From positions 1 through 34,535 of the forward strand of contig NZ_LKKW01000014.1 of the NCBI RefSeq assembly GCF_001891165.1: 34,535 nt of DNA, written 5' to 3'. The notes beneath the pieces are model-generated. The model saw only the letters and a list, made by a program, of their open reading frames with translations, searched no databases and was not told the DNA's origin. The translations under genes were made by a program, and so were the position numbers. The stretch's first letter is position 1. Every line of letters begins with the position of its first letter. The stretch is from Streptobacillus ratti (GTDB taxonomy: Bacteria > Fusobacteriota > Fusobacteriia > Fusobacteriales > Leptotrichiaceae). This document shows positions 22,461 through 31,490 of this stretch, piece after piece.

Positions 22461-24170
22461 ATGTCAGATTTAAAATTAAAAATAAAAGACAGCTTTAAAG
22501 ATTTCAGGAAAATGTTAAATGATCCTATACTTGTAGCAACTATAATATTTTCAATAGTTGTAGTGGCTTTCTTTATTTTAGTCCCTTTATACAACGTGTT
22601 TTTAGAAAGTGTTACCGTAAATGAAAAATTTTCCATAATAAATTACATAGATTCATTTAAGAATTCAGGTAATTTACAAATTATACTTAACACTTTAATA
22701 TTAGGATTTACTACTGGATTAATTTCATTAATTATAGGATTCATATTTGCATATTTAACAGTATATATTAAGATTAAGGGTAAGGCTGTATTTGATTTCA
22801 TAGCTTTACTTCCAGTAATTTCTCCACCATTTATAGTTGCACTATCAACTATATTACTATTTGGTAGAACAGGTTTAATTACTAAAAAATTATTAGGAAT
22901 TGAATATGAAATTTATGGATTTCATGGATTAGTTTTAGTACAAGTATTAAGTTTCTTCCCTATAGCATATATGATGCTAGTTGGATTATTAAACAATATA
23001 GATCCATCTGTTGAGGAAGCTTCAAGATCTCTTGGTGCAAATAGGTTTAAAGTATTTACTACAGTAACTTTACCATTAATGATGCCTGGACTTGCTAATG
23101 CTTTTTTATTAGTATTTATACAATCAATTGCAGATTATGCTAACCCATTTGTTATAGGGGGTAAATTTACTACCATAGCAGTTAAAATATTCCAAGAGGG
23201 AATAGGAAATTACCAATTAGGGCTTGCATCTGCACTGTCAATAATATTATTAACAATATCTATTTCTATGTTTACATTACAAAGATATTATGTTAATTCA
23301 AAATCATATATAACTGTAACAGGCAAGGCTTCTCGCTTTAGAGAATTAATAAATACAAAATTTGCTACTATTACATCTAGTATAATTTTAATATTACTTT
23401 CTGTTTGTGTTATAGGAATGTATATATTAATACCTATTAGTTCATTTACAAAATTATTCGGTATAGATAATAGTTTAAGCTTATACAATTATAGAGAAAT
23501 ATTTAGGTATGCAAATAGAATAAATCCTATTATTACCACTACAACTCTATCAATAATAGCTACATTTATTGCATCAATTTTTTCTATGATAATAGCATTT
23601 TTAATAGTTAGAAAAAAATTCTTAGGAAAGACTTTTATAGAATTTACAGTAATGATGGGTCTAGCAATACCCGGAACTATTATTGGTATAGGTTATGCTT
23701 TAAGTTATAACAAAGTATATAACATACCATTTACCAATACAGTATTAATTCCTACATTAACTGGTACTGGGTTTATAATAATCATGGCATTTATTATTAG
23801 ATCACTTCCAGTTGGTGTAAGATCAGGAATAGCAGCATTAAACCAAATAGATCCAAGTATAGAAGAAGCTTCTACTATTCTTGGAGCAAATACAGTACAA
23901 ACATTTACAAAAATAACTTTACCTATGGTAAGAGAAGCTTTCTTATCAGGATTAATATATTCATTTGCAAGATCTATGACTCTTGTTTCAACAGTAATAT
24001 TTTTAATATCTGCTAAATGGAAATTATTAACTCCTACTATCATGGATAATGTTGACCAAGGTAGAATAGGTATAGCTGCGGCATACTGTACTATACTAAT
24101 AGTTATAGTTTCATTATTTATGATATTAATGAAAATTTTCATGAGATTATTAGAACCTAAAAATAAATAA
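22461..24170 (+). CDS. Fused two-domain ABC permease (FbpB/AfuB type)
   Basis: A 569-residue inner-membrane protein made of two homologous permease halves with about twelve helices. Each half carries the ATPase-contact loop: EEASRSLGANRFKVFTTVTL (about 190-209) and EEASTILGANTVQTFTKITL (about 470-490). This fused form is typical of ferric-iron and AfuB-type importers. The ATG at 22461 is chosen because AAAGGA lies 7 bases upstream; an in-frame ATG at 22425 lies inside the hairpin. It serves the binding protein before it and the ATPase after it (13-base gap). Confidence 0.93.
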   Translation: MSDLKLKIKDSFKDFRKMLNDPILVATIIFSIVVVAFFILVPLYNVFLESVTVNEKFSIINYIDSFKNSGNLQIILNTLILGFTTGLISLIIGFIFAYLTVYIKIKGKAVFDFIALLPVISPPFIVALSTILLFGRTGLITKKLLGIEYEIYGFHGLVLVQVLSFFPIAYMMLVGLLNNIDPSVEEASRSLGANRFKVFTTVTLPLMMPGLANAFLLVFIQSIADYANPFVIGGKFTTIAVKIFQEGIGNYQLGLASALSIILLTISISMFTLQRYYVNSKSYITVTGKASRFRELINTKFATITSSIILILLSVCVIGMYILIPISSFTKLFGIDNSLSLYNYREIFRYANRINPIITTTTLSIIATFIASIFSMIIAFLIVRKKFLGKTFIEFTVMMGLAIPGTIIGIGYALSYNKVYNIPFTNTVLIPTLTGTGFIIIMAFIIRSLPVGVRSGIAALNQIDPSIEEASTILGANTVQTFTKITLPMVREAFLSGLIYSFARSMTLVSTVIFLISAKWKLLTPTIMDNVDQGRIGIAAAYCTILIVIVSLFMILMKIFMRLLEPKNK

Positions 24171-24183
24171 CAGGGAGAAAAAA

Positions 24184-25248
24184 ATGAGTAAACCAATTAA
24201 ATTAAATATACAAAATTTAACTAAAATTTTCACACCTAAGGGTAGAAGAGTAGTTGCTGTAGAAGATGTAAATTTAGAAATAAAAGAGGGAGAATTTGTA
24301 TGTCTATTAGGTCCATCAGGTTGTGGTAAAACTACTACTCTTAGAATGATAGCTGGATTTGAAACTCCAAGTGAGGGACATATTACTATAAATGATAGAG
24401 ATATAGCTTATTTAACCCCAGATAAAAGAGGAATATCTATGGTTTTCCAAAACTATGCACTATTCCCACATATGAATGTTTATGATAACATAGCTTATGG
24501 ATTAAAAATACAAAAAAGACCTAAGGAAGAAATAAAACAAAGAGTAGATAAAATTTTAAAATTAATGAAAATGGAAGATTTTGCAGAACGTATTCCATCT
24601 CAAATGTCTGGTGGACAACAACAAAGAGTTTCACTTGCAAGAGCTTTAATAATGGATTCAGAAGTTCTATTATTTGATGAACCTTTATCAAATTTAGATG
24701 CTAAATTAAGATTACATATGAGAGATGAAATTAGAAAATTACAATTAGAAGTTGGTATAACTTCAATATATGTAACACACGCCCAAGCTGAAGCAATGGC
24801 ACTTTCAGATAAAATTGTAATAATGAAAGATGGAAAAATTGCACAAGTTGGTACACCACAAGAGATATATCAAAAACCAAATTCAGAGTTTGTAGCAAAA
24901 TTCATAGGTAGAGCAAATATATTAGATGCTAAAATATTAGAAAGTAAAGAAAATAGTACTTTAATTTCTATTTTAGGACAAGAATATTTAATAAATGAAA
25001 AGGTTAATTATGCTGTAGGAGAAGATGTTAAAGTAGTTATTAGACCTGAATCTATTAAATTCACTGATGAAAAACATACTTTAGAAATTTCTAAAAGTAT
25101 ATTTATGGGAGAAAACCACGAATATGAAGTTAAAAATGGAAATGATATTATAGAAATAGTTTTAAATAATCCTCATGGAAAAGAAATTAAAAAGGTTGGA
25201 GATAAATTAGGTTTTGTATTTGACCAAAATTCAATACATATATTATAG
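24184..25248 (+). CDS. ABC importer ATPase (FbpC/AfuC/PotA type)
   Basis: A 354-residue ATPase: Walker A GPSGCGKTT (about 42-50), Q-loop SMVFQNYALFPHM, signature MSGGQQQRVSLARAL, Walker B VLLFDEPLSNLDAK and H-loop YVTHAQAEA. A C-terminal regulatory TOBE-like domain (about 240-354) includes VGEDVKVVIRPESIKF. The length and the KPNSEFVAKFIGRANILDA linker match ATPases for iron, sugar-phosphate, phosphonate or polyamine uptake, so substrate is judged from the neighbours. GGGAG stands 6 bases before the ATG. Confidence 0.94.
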   Translation: MSKPIKLNIQNLTKIFTPKGRRVVAVEDVNLEIKEGEFVCLLGPSGCGKTTTLRMIAGFETPSEGHITINDRDIAYLTPDKRGISMVFQNYALFPHMNVYDNIAYGLKIQKRPKEEIKQRVDKILKLMKMEDFAERIPSQMSGGQQQRVSLARALIMDSEVLLFDEPLSNLDAKLRLHMRDEIRKLQLEVGITSIYVTHAQAEAMALSDKIVIMKDGKIAQVGTPQEIYQKPNSEFVAKFIGRANILDAKILESKENSTLISILGQEYLINEKVNYAVGEDVKVVIRPESIKFTDEKHTLEISKSIFMGENHEYEVKNGNDIIEIVLNNPHGKEIKKVGDKLGFVFDQNSIHIL

Positions 25249-25258
25249 GAAATTATAT

Positions 25259-25293
25259 AAAAGCAGAAAATACATTTTGTGTCTTCTGCTTTT
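25259..25293 (+). terminator. Terminator of the AfuABC/FbpABC-type operon
   Basis: A 10-bp stem AAAAGCAGAA/TTCTGCTTTT with a 15-base loop, then TTGTT. It lies 11 bases after the ATPase stop. Confidence 0.8.
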
Positions 25294-25379
25294 TTGTTAT
25301 ATAAATATAATTTTTACTTAACCCAAAACAACCATTTATACAATATATACTCTGATTCATTATTTATATATTCAATTTA

Positions 25380-25409
25380 TTGACAATTATTTATAATTTT
25401 TGGTATTAT
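25380..25409 (+). promoter_or_regulatory. Strong promoter of the ABC half-transporter
   Basis: A perfect TTGACA (25380-25385), an 18-bp spacer ending TGG, and TATTAT (25404-25409) with extended TGn. It leaves an untranslated leader of about 85 bases (to 25499), with GATA/TATC and AAGATA/TATCTT inverted repeats. Confidence 0.8.
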
Positions 25410-25499
25410 TAAAAAAATAGTTTTTCTCAAGATAGGTTATCTAGCTCAAAATTTATATTCCTATATAGAAAAATATCTTAAATAAAAGAAAGGTAAAAT

Positions 25500-27062
25500 A
25501 TGAAAAAATATATTAAAGAAGAAAAATTTAAATTCTTATTAAGCATAGTATTAATGTTAGTAATCTCTATAGGAACAATTTATTCAATATATATTAGAGC
25601 AAATATTACTAATTTAATTCTTGAAAAAAATTATAATGTATACAAATATATAGCTATATTAGTAATATTAATAATTTTAATTGAAAATTTAGGTACATTA
25701 TTAAAGTTAAATAATGCAGACCTTATTAAAAAATGGAAGTTGAAATTAGGAAATAATATTAGTGAAAATATATCTAAAATGGGCTATGATAAATATAAAG
25801 AAAAAACTGTAGGTTCATATATTTCTTGGTATACTGGAGATTTGCCTTTGATAAGTGCATATATTTTTGAAAACAGTATAGCCATACTAAATCATGTTAC
25901 ATTATCTTTAGTTTCATTACTTTTAATGTTCTACATTAGTATTTATATAGGTATATTAGCCTTAATCCTATTATTTGCTCTATATTTAATAGGTGGTATA
26001 TTTGGTAAAAAAATTAGTGCTGCTTATCAAAGATATGCAATTTTAAATGGTAAATTCAATAATATATTACAAGATTTTTTAATAGGTTATGACTTGTTAA
26101 AAAATTACAACAATCTAACATTTTTAAAAAAGAATATAACTTATGGTCAAAGTGAATTAGAGCATCAGCATTACATCATTAAAAAAGTTTCAGCTTATGG
26201 TAACTTAGTTTCTCAAGGTACTAAAAAACTACTTGAAACTATAATGTTTATTATAACAGGATATTTAGTATTAAATAATAGATTGACTATAGGAATGTTA
26301 GTTGTAACACCGACTATATTATCTGTATTTTTATCTTCAACTATGGATATATTCGATGTAGTTTTACAATATCTTGGTACTAAAGATCTATTTAAAAAAT
26401 TAAATAATATTTCAGAAACTTCAACATATAAATACCCTATTTTAAATGAAAAAATTAATTTAGAAAATATTTCATTTAAGTATGATGAAGTAAATATAAT
26501 TAAGAATTTAAGCTTAACATTTGAGAAAAATAAGAAATATGCAATTATTGGAGAAAGTGGTTCTGGAAAATCTACATTATTAAAATTAATAATAGGTAGA
26601 TTAAAAGAAAATGAGGGACAAATATTAATTGATGATAAAATGATAAAAAATGGAGACATTGATTTTTCAAACCAAATAGCATATGTTAGTCAAGACAACT
26701 ATATGTTTAATTTAAGTGTAAAAGATAACATATCTTTAAATGATAGTTATACAGATAATGAAATAAATGAAATTTTAAAAGAAGTTAAAATATATGATGT
26801 TATAAGTTCTAAAAAAGACGGATTAAATACTAATATAAATGAATTTTCAGGTGGAGAAAAACAAAGAATTTCACTTGCAAGAGCTTTAATTAGAAACACA
26901 CCTATTATAATACTAGATGAGGCTACATCAGCATTAGATAAAAATACAACTATAGAAATTGAAAATATTTTATTATCTAAAAAAGATAAAACTATAATCC
27001 TTATATCACATCATTTAAGTGAGGATACAAAAGAAAAATTTGATAATGTATATTTATTATAA
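25500..27062 (+). CDS. ABC half-transporter, fused membrane domain and ATPase (exporter type)
   Basis: A 520-residue protein with an N-terminal membrane domain of about six helices (from about 11, 46, 128, 150, 240 and 270). The ATPase domain starts near 315 (INLENISFKYDE): Walker A GESGSGKST (about 348-356), Q-loop AYVSQDNYMFNLSVKDNI, signature FSGGEKQRISLARAL, Walker B IIILDEATSALDK and H-loop LISHHLS. It should work as a dimer, exporting a peptide, lipid or drug. The chain stops at FDNVYLL, right after the H-loop strand, without the usual 20-30 residue tail. AAAGG stands before the ATG. It is alone in its transcript, so no substrate can be read from context. Confidence 0.9.
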   Translation: MKKYIKEEKFKFLLSIVLMLVISIGTIYSIYIRANITNLILEKNYNVYKYIAILVILIILIENLGTLLKLNNADLIKKWKLKLGNNISENISKMGYDKYKEKTVGSYISWYTGDLPLISAYIFENSIAILNHVTLSLVSLLLMFYISIYIGILALILLFALYLIGGIFGKKISAAYQRYAILNGKFNNILQDFLIGYDLLKNYNNLTFLKKNITYGQSELEHQHYIIKKVSAYGNLVSQGTKKLLETIMFIITGYLVLNNRLTIGMLVVTPTILSVFLSSTMDIFDVVLQYLGTKDLFKKLNNISETSTYKYPILNEKINLENISFKYDEVNIIKNLSLTFEKNKKYAIIGESGSGKSTLLKLIIGRLKENEGQILIDDKMIKNGDIDFSNQIAYVSQDNYMFNLSVKDNISLNDSYTDNEINEILKEVKIYDVISSKKDGLNTNINEFSGGEKQRISLARALIRNTPIIILDEATSALDKNTTIEIENILLSKKDKTIILISHHLSEDTKEKFDNVYLL

Positions 27063-27075
27063 TACACAAAAAAGA

Positions 27076-27109
27076 GGTGATACAAGAATTTTAAAAATTC
27101 TTAATCACC
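27076..27109. terminator. Bidirectional terminator between convergent genes
   Basis: GGTGAT/ATCACC outer stem and AAGAATT/AATTCTT inner stem, with TTTTTTG on the plus side and CTCTTTTTTG on the minus side. It serves the half-transporter gene (plus) and the DUF2207 gene (minus, stop at 27117). Confidence 0.85.
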
Positions 27110-27116
27110 TTTTTTG

Positions 27117-28883
27117 TTACCAACTTCTTCCCCCTCCTCCTCCAAATCCACCACCTGATGAACCTGAAGATGAAAATCCGCCTGAAAAACTAGACTTTCC
27201 TCCATAACTTTTACTACTATTAGTAGCCTTTTCTATACTTCTATTTATTATCTTATCATAATATCTTCTATTAACAATATGTGAATAATATACATACTCA
27301 TGTATTCTTTCAACATCTAAAGATAATCTTGAAATTACATTATCTAACATTCTTAAATATTGATTTTCTAATCCAAATGCAATGGCAAATGGAAGAATCT
27401 GTTTAAAATATGTTATTACTTCTTCCTCTGTTACAAAATGTTTAAGTTTTTCTACTTCTGTTTTTTGTAAAAATTTTTCAAAACCTTTTGCTTTTGGATA
27501 TTCTTTTTCATAATCTTTAGTATATCTTTTAACTGTTGTAGCATTCATAAAAGTTATTAAAAACATTACTCCTAATACTACTAATGTTGGCATTTCTGAA
27601 AGCAATAATTCTCCAACAAACATTGCTATAAGACCTATTACAGAAAATGCGAGTACAATTAAAATTACATAATACTTAAATACCGGTATTTCATATTCAC
27701 TAGAGTATTTTTTATCAAAATATTTTTTTAAATTTTCTTCAACTTCTGCTATATATTTTTTTGATTTAAATATATCATTTTTATTAAGTATAATCTTATT
27801 TAAAAATATTTCTTCTTCTTTTGACAGTTTTTCTTGATTACATTCATATTTATACATATCAACATAATATTCTTTTTCAACATAATCATTAAAATCTTTT
27901 CTTTTCTGTTTAACATTATTTCCAAATTTAACAACATATTCTTCATCAAAATTATGATTAGGATTTTTTTCTCTTAATTTAATAATTCCTTTTTGTATTA
28001 GCATAAATAACACTACTATAAAGTTAGAGGAATATGTATTTCTTTTTACCATTCTTTTAGCTATTAAAGCTGAAATATCTGGAACAAGATATTCTACCAT
28101 TATTGCCTTATTAAACTTGTTTCTATTTTTAAATCTAAGTATAAATAAATTAAGTAATATAATAGGGAAAATAGCTAAAAAAGTAATTAATACTAATGGG
28201 TAAGCTTTTATTCTGTTATACCATAAATCAAAGCTTGAATATTCAAAACTATCTGAATTTAGTAAAAACGATAATCCCTCTCCTGGATTACTTACCGTAG
28301 TAGTTTTAATTTCATAACCATCTTCTAATTCTCTTATTTGATAATCCTTATTAACTTCTCCAACATAACCTGTAAAGACATCTATATTTCCTTTAATTCC
28401 TCTAATAGTTAATTTAAATTTTTCTATAGGAATTTTCCAATAATTTCCTAAAGCATTAAAATATATTTGGTTAATGTCCCCTTCGCTTCTTATACTGTTA
28501 TACACCTTATATTTAATTTCATAATTAATATCTTTATTAGCTGGTAAGTATACATCACTTTTGCCTAACCTATATTCCATAACATTTTCTTGTATTTCAC
28601 TATATAGTCCTACTTCATTTTCAGAATCTAAATATCTTACCTTGAAATCTTCTATTTTAATCCTATCTTCAAATTTTAAATATGAGCCATTGTCATATAC
28701 ATAAGGGATTATTCTATAAATTCCTCTTGTTATTTCAACTTTTGTAATATACGTTATTCTTTCTGTAATGTCTAAAACTCCATTTGGTTTAACTAATATA
28801 TCCATTTCAAAATTAGATATATTTTCAAAAGAAAAAGTAAAAACCGAAATAAAAATAAGGAATAAAAATAACATTTTTTTCAT
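27117..28883 (-). CDS. DUF2207 membrane protein, LemA partner
   Basis: A 588-residue protein with signal peptide (1 to about 19), an extracytoplasmic beta-rich domain (about 20-230) with VKPNGVLDITERITY and TRGIYRIIPY, one helix (about 235-255), a cytoplasmic part, a helical pair (about 405-450) and a C-terminal tail of Ser and Gly (KSSFSGGFSSSGSSGGGF, then G5-RSW). This order is that of DUF2207 proteins, often beside lemA as here. Their role is not established; an envelope function is assumed. It starts one base after the lemA stop (TAATATG), so the two are coupled. Last gene of the radC unit. Confidence 0.9.
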   Translation of the reverse strand: MKKMLFLFLIFISVFTFSFENISNFEMDILVKPNGVLDITERITYITKVEITRGIYRIIPYVYDNGSYLKFEDRIKIEDFKVRYLDSENEVGLYSEIQENVMEYRLGKSDVYLPANKDINYEIKYKVYNSIRSEGDINQIYFNALGNYWKIPIEKFKLTIRGIKGNIDVFTGYVGEVNKDYQIRELEDGYEIKTTTVSNPGEGLSFLLNSDSFEYSSFDLWYNRIKAYPLVLITFLAIFPIILLNLFILRFKNRNKFNKAIMVEYLVPDISALIAKRMVKRNTYSSNFIVVLFMLIQKGIIKLREKNPNHNFDEEYVVKFGNNVKQKRKDFNDYVEKEYYVDMYKYECNQEKLSKEEEIFLNKIILNKNDIFKSKKYIAEVEENLKKYFDKKYSSEYEIPVFKYYVILIVLAFSVIGLIAMFVGELLLSEMPTLVVLGVMFLITFMNATTVKRYTKDYEKEYPKAKGFEKFLQKTEVEKLKHFVTEEEVITYFKQILPFAIAFGLENQYLRMLDNVISRLSLDVERIHEYVYYSHIVNRRYYDKIINRSIEKATNSSKSYGGKSSFSGGFSSSGSSGGGFGGGGGRSW

Positions 28884-28884
28884 A

Positions 28885-29448
28885 TTAAAAACTCACTTTT
28901 GGTGCATTTTTAGCTTCAACATCTTCTTTAAAGTATTCAGCATTTCTAAATTTAAATAAACCTGCAAGTAATACTGTAGGAAATTTTCTAATAAAGCTAT
29001 TCAACTCTCCAACAGTAGCATTATAGTATCTTCTTGCCCCCTCTATTTGATTTTCAATCTCAGTTAATGATTTTTGTAATTCTAAAAAGCTAACATTTGC
29101 TTTTAAATCTGGATATGATTCACTTAAAGCCATAATAGATTTTAAAGTTTTTGTTAATTCATTTTCCATTTTTCTAATTTCTTCTAAATTATTAATATCA
29201 TTTAAATCTAATTTAAGCATTCTACTTCTTGCTTCTATAACACCTTGTAATGTTTCATTTTCATGTTTAGCATATCCTTTAACTGTTTCAACTAAATTAG
29301 GTATTAAATCTAATCTTTTTTGTAAAAAAGTTCCAATGTTACTAAAAGCTGTTTGATTTTCTGTATCTAAACTAATATATCTATTATACACTCCTATAGC
29401 CCATAAAACTATTAAAATTACCAATCCTAAAATAATTAACAATACCAT
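28885..29448 (-). CDS. lemA: LemA family protein
   Basis: A 187-residue protein with an N-terminal membrane helix (about 2-20) and a helical domain: AIGVYNRYISLDTENQTAFS, LQKRLDLIPNLVETVKGYAKHE, LKANVSFLELQKSLTEIENQ, IEGARRYYNATVGELNSFIR and FPTVLLAGLFKFRNAEYF are the classic LemA sequence. LemA proteins are anchored with the helical body on one side of the membrane; function is poorly known. The ATG at 29448 has GGGAG 8 bases upstream and lies 13 bases after the GTPase stop; an in-frame ATG at 29475 lacks a site. Confidence 0.95.
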   Translation of the reverse strand: MVLLIILGLVILIVLWAIGVYNRYISLDTENQTAFSNIGTFLQKRLDLIPNLVETVKGYAKHENETLQGVIEARSRMLKLDLNDINNLEEIRKMENELTKTLKSIMALSESYPDLKANVSFLELQKSLTEIENQIEGARRYYNATVGELNSFIRKFPTVLLAGLFKFRNAEYFKEDVEAKNAPKVSF

Positions 29449-29461
29449 TTTTATCACTCCC

Positions 29462-30037
29462 TTATAATTTATCAATAAAATCTAATATTTCAACCGTTCC
29501 AATATTCTTCAATGATGAATGAAAAAATACATCTTCATTATTAAATTCTAATTTTTTCTTAATTTCCTTTAACTGTTTAAATTTTTCATTATTTGATAAT
29601 TTATCACATTTAGTAAATACTATATAGTATTCAATGTTATAGTGTTCTAAATATTCAAGCATTTCTATATCTTCTCCACTTGGAACACGCCTAATATCTA
29701 ATAAAACAAAAACAACTTTTTTTCTTTCAGAATTTAAATATTCTGATATAATATTACCCCAATTTTTCTTAACATTTGCTGGTACTTTAGCAAATCCATA
29801 ACCTGGAAGATCAACAAAATATCTATCCTTATTTACTAAAAAGAAATTTACAAGTTGTGTTCTACCTGGTGTTTTACTTGTCCTAGCTAAATTTTTTCTT
29901 TTTACTATAGTATTTATTAAAGATGATTTTCCTACATTAGATCTACCCACAAATGCAATTTCAGTATTATTCATTTTTTCAGGATAATCAGCAAGTTTAA
30001 TACAACTTCTTGAATAATCAGCACTCTTTATTTCCAT
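29462..30037 (-). CDS. yihA: Ribosome-biogenesis GTP-binding protein YihA/YsxC (EngB)
   Basis: A 191-residue GTPase needed for large-subunit assembly. G1 GRSNVGKSSLIN (about 31-42), G2 region SKTPGRTQLVNFF, G3 DLPGYGFAKVP and G4 FTKCDKLS are intact, with the usual short N-terminal strand ending NNTEIAFV. GAGGT stands 6 bases before the ATG, inside the coaE reading frame; the two genes overlap by 20 bases, so translation is probably linked. Confidence 0.96.
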   Translation of the reverse strand: MEIKSADYSRSCIKLADYPEKMNNTEIAFVGRSNVGKSSLINTIVKRKNLARTSKTPGRTQLVNFFLVNKDRYFVDLPGYGFAKVPANVKKNWGNIISEYLNSERKKVVFVLLDIRRVPSGEDIEMLEYLEHYNIEYYIVFTKCDKLSNNEKFKQLKEIKKKLEFNNEDVFFHSSLKNIGTVEILDFIDKL

Positions 30038-30608
30038 ATGTTACCTCTTTTCTTAACTTCATTAAAACATCTAAAGTATTTATATAGCCTAACTCTATAT
30101 CTCCAGAATTATCTATTACATAGTCTGCTTTTTCTTTCTTTATTTCTATATCTATTTGTTTTTCTACACGAGAAATAGCCTCTTTATATGAAATATTATT
30201 TCTTTTCATTACTCTTTCAATTTGAATATTTTTAGGAGCATAAACCACTATTATTTTATCAAATAGATATTCAAGATTTAATTCATATATTAAAGGAACA
30301 TCTAAAAACATATATTTTTTATCACAATTTAAAATTTCATTTTTTAATTTATCAATAATTATTTTATGTATATATTCATTAAGCATAATAAGTTTTTTTG
30401 AATCTGAAAATACTATTTTAGATACCTCATTTTTATTATATGTCCCAAACATAGAATAAAGTTCTTTTTTTACAGTTTCATCATTATATAGTTCAGCTGT
30501 TATTAAATCTGCATCTATATATTTAGCTTCATCTTTCATAATAGTTTTAATGAAATTAAATATTGTACTTTTTCCTACACCTATAGAGCCTGTTAATCCT
30601 ATTATCAT
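30018..30608 (-). CDS. coaE: Dephospho-CoA kinase
   Basis: A 196-residue cytoplasmic enzyme for the last step of coenzyme A synthesis: phosphorylation of dephospho-CoA at the 3'-hydroxyl. P-loop GLTGSIGVGKST (about 4-15), YIDADLITAEL, the lid region LNEYIHKIIIDKL, LDVPLIYELNLEYLFDKIIVV, ERVMKRNNIS and ADYVIDNSGD match CoaE in order and length. The ATG at 30608 follows the upstream stop by one base (TAGTATG), with AGGAG before it. Confidence 0.95.
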   Translation of the reverse strand: MIIGLTGSIGVGKSTIFNFIKTIMKDEAKYIDADLITAELYNDETVKKELYSMFGTYNKNEVSKIVFSDSKKLIMLNEYIHKIIIDKLKNEILNCDKKYMFLDVPLIYELNLEYLFDKIIVVYAPKNIQIERVMKRNNISYKEAISRVEKQIDIEIKKEKADYVIDNSGDIELGYINTLDVLMKLRKEVTYGNKEC

Positions 30609-30609
30609 A

Positions 30610-30885
30610 CTACTCCTTTAGAAAAATACATAACCACTTACAATCAGCACTAGTATATGTTACCTTGTGTTCTGTATTTTTAGGGATTAAAAATCCTGAA
30701 TTTTTATCTAATAATATTTCTTTATCTTCTATTAAAAGTATTGCAGAACCATCAAGAATATATACATACTCATCTATATCAGAAATCATGAAATCTGTTA
30801 TATTAGAATTTGATGTTATTCTTTCAACTTTAATCTTATCATCATTAATTAAAACTTCTACTAATTCTCCATACTCATTAATCAT
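30610..30885 (-). CDS. Small cupin-domain protein
   Basis: A 91-residue single-domain beta-barrel. The cupin pattern is DEYVYILDGSAILLIEDKE (about 38-56), LLDKNSGFLIPKNTEHKV (about 58-75), then WLCIFLKE. The His pair of the first cupin motif is replaced by D-I-D-E; a single His (about 73) remains in the second motif, so a standard metal site is doubtful. It may bind a small ligand rather than catalyse. Its start overlaps the stop of the methyltransferase gene by 8 bases. Confidence 0.8.
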   Translation of the reverse strand: MINEYGELVEVLINDDKIKVERITSNSNITDFMISDIDEYVYILDGSAILLIEDKEILLDKNSGFLIPKNTEHKVTYTSADCKWLCIFLKE

Positions 30886-31489
30886 TTTTAGCCTTTCTTA
30901 AAAGATAACTTATGAAATTTTTTTTACCTCTAAAATGATTTTTAAAATTTGTTATAATAAATCTAGTGTCTTTCCTTAATTCCTCATCTCTTTCAATAGG
31001 TAATATTAAAAAAAAGTATCCTCTATCATCTAATATATTATTTACAACATCAAGTAATTCAGAAACTTTTAAACAAACTTCAAATTTTGAAATTTTCATA
31101 ATTTCATCTTGTGGCATATATCCACTATTAGTCTTATAAAACGGTGGGTTTGATATTATATATTTAAATTTAAATGGTAAATTAAAATCCTTTATATCCA
31201 TATTATATGCTTTAACCGATATATTATTTAAAGAAATATTAGAAACTAGTATATCATATACACTTTTTTGTATCTCAACTGCATGAAATTCTGTAAAATT
31301 TTTATGTCTATAAAGCATAAATGTAAGAGTACCTATACCAGCACCTATATCAAGCATATTTCCAACTTCATCTATATTAACTAGGTTTTCTTTAATAAAT
31401 TCAATTAAATCCAAAGCATCTGTAGTAATATTTAATGCACCTTGACCATAATTTAATTTTAAATCCACACTTTCTAAGTAGTGTGTCAT
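30878..31489 (-). CDS. TrmN6-like tRNA1(Val) adenine-N6 methyltransferase
   Basis: A 203-residue SAM-dependent methyltransferase. The glycine-rich SAM loop reads MLDIGAGIGTLTFML (about 44-58), the acidic loop HAVEIQKSVYDIL, and the catalytic NPPFYKTNSGY (about 115-125) is the NPPY-type motif with the F-Y-x-T-x-x-G extension typical of TrmN6 (YfiC). ITTDALDLIEFI corresponds to the family's 'tDavLLa.f'. The start is uncertain: the ATG at 31489 lies one base after the previous stop (TAATATG) and is preferred; an ATG at 31513 with a weak GGG site would add eight residues and overlap. Action on tRNA is known for the family, not shown here. Confidence 0.85.
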   Translation of the reverse strand: MTHYLESVDLKLNYGQGALNITTDALDLIEFIKENLVNIDEVGNMLDIGAGIGTLTFMLYRHKNFTEFHAVEIQKSVYDILVSNISLNNISVKAYNMDIKDFNLPFKFKYIISNPPFYKTNSGYMPQDEIMKISKFEVCLKVSELLDVVNNILDDRGYFFLILPIERDEELRKDTRFIITNFKNHFRGKKNFISYLLRKAKND

Positions 31490-31490
31490 A

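Noticed and set aside
23705-24196. Minus-strand open frame of 163 codons
   Set aside because: Antisense to the second half of the fused permease; no start signals.
27150-27200. Repeat tract in the DUF2207 gene
   Set aside because: The Gly/Ser codon run is a normal coding tail of this family, not a satellite repeat.
27019-27207. Plus-strand frame ending in a proline-rich stretch
   Set aside because: The prolines are the antisense of the Gly-rich tail of the DUF2207 protein, and the frame crosses the terminator.
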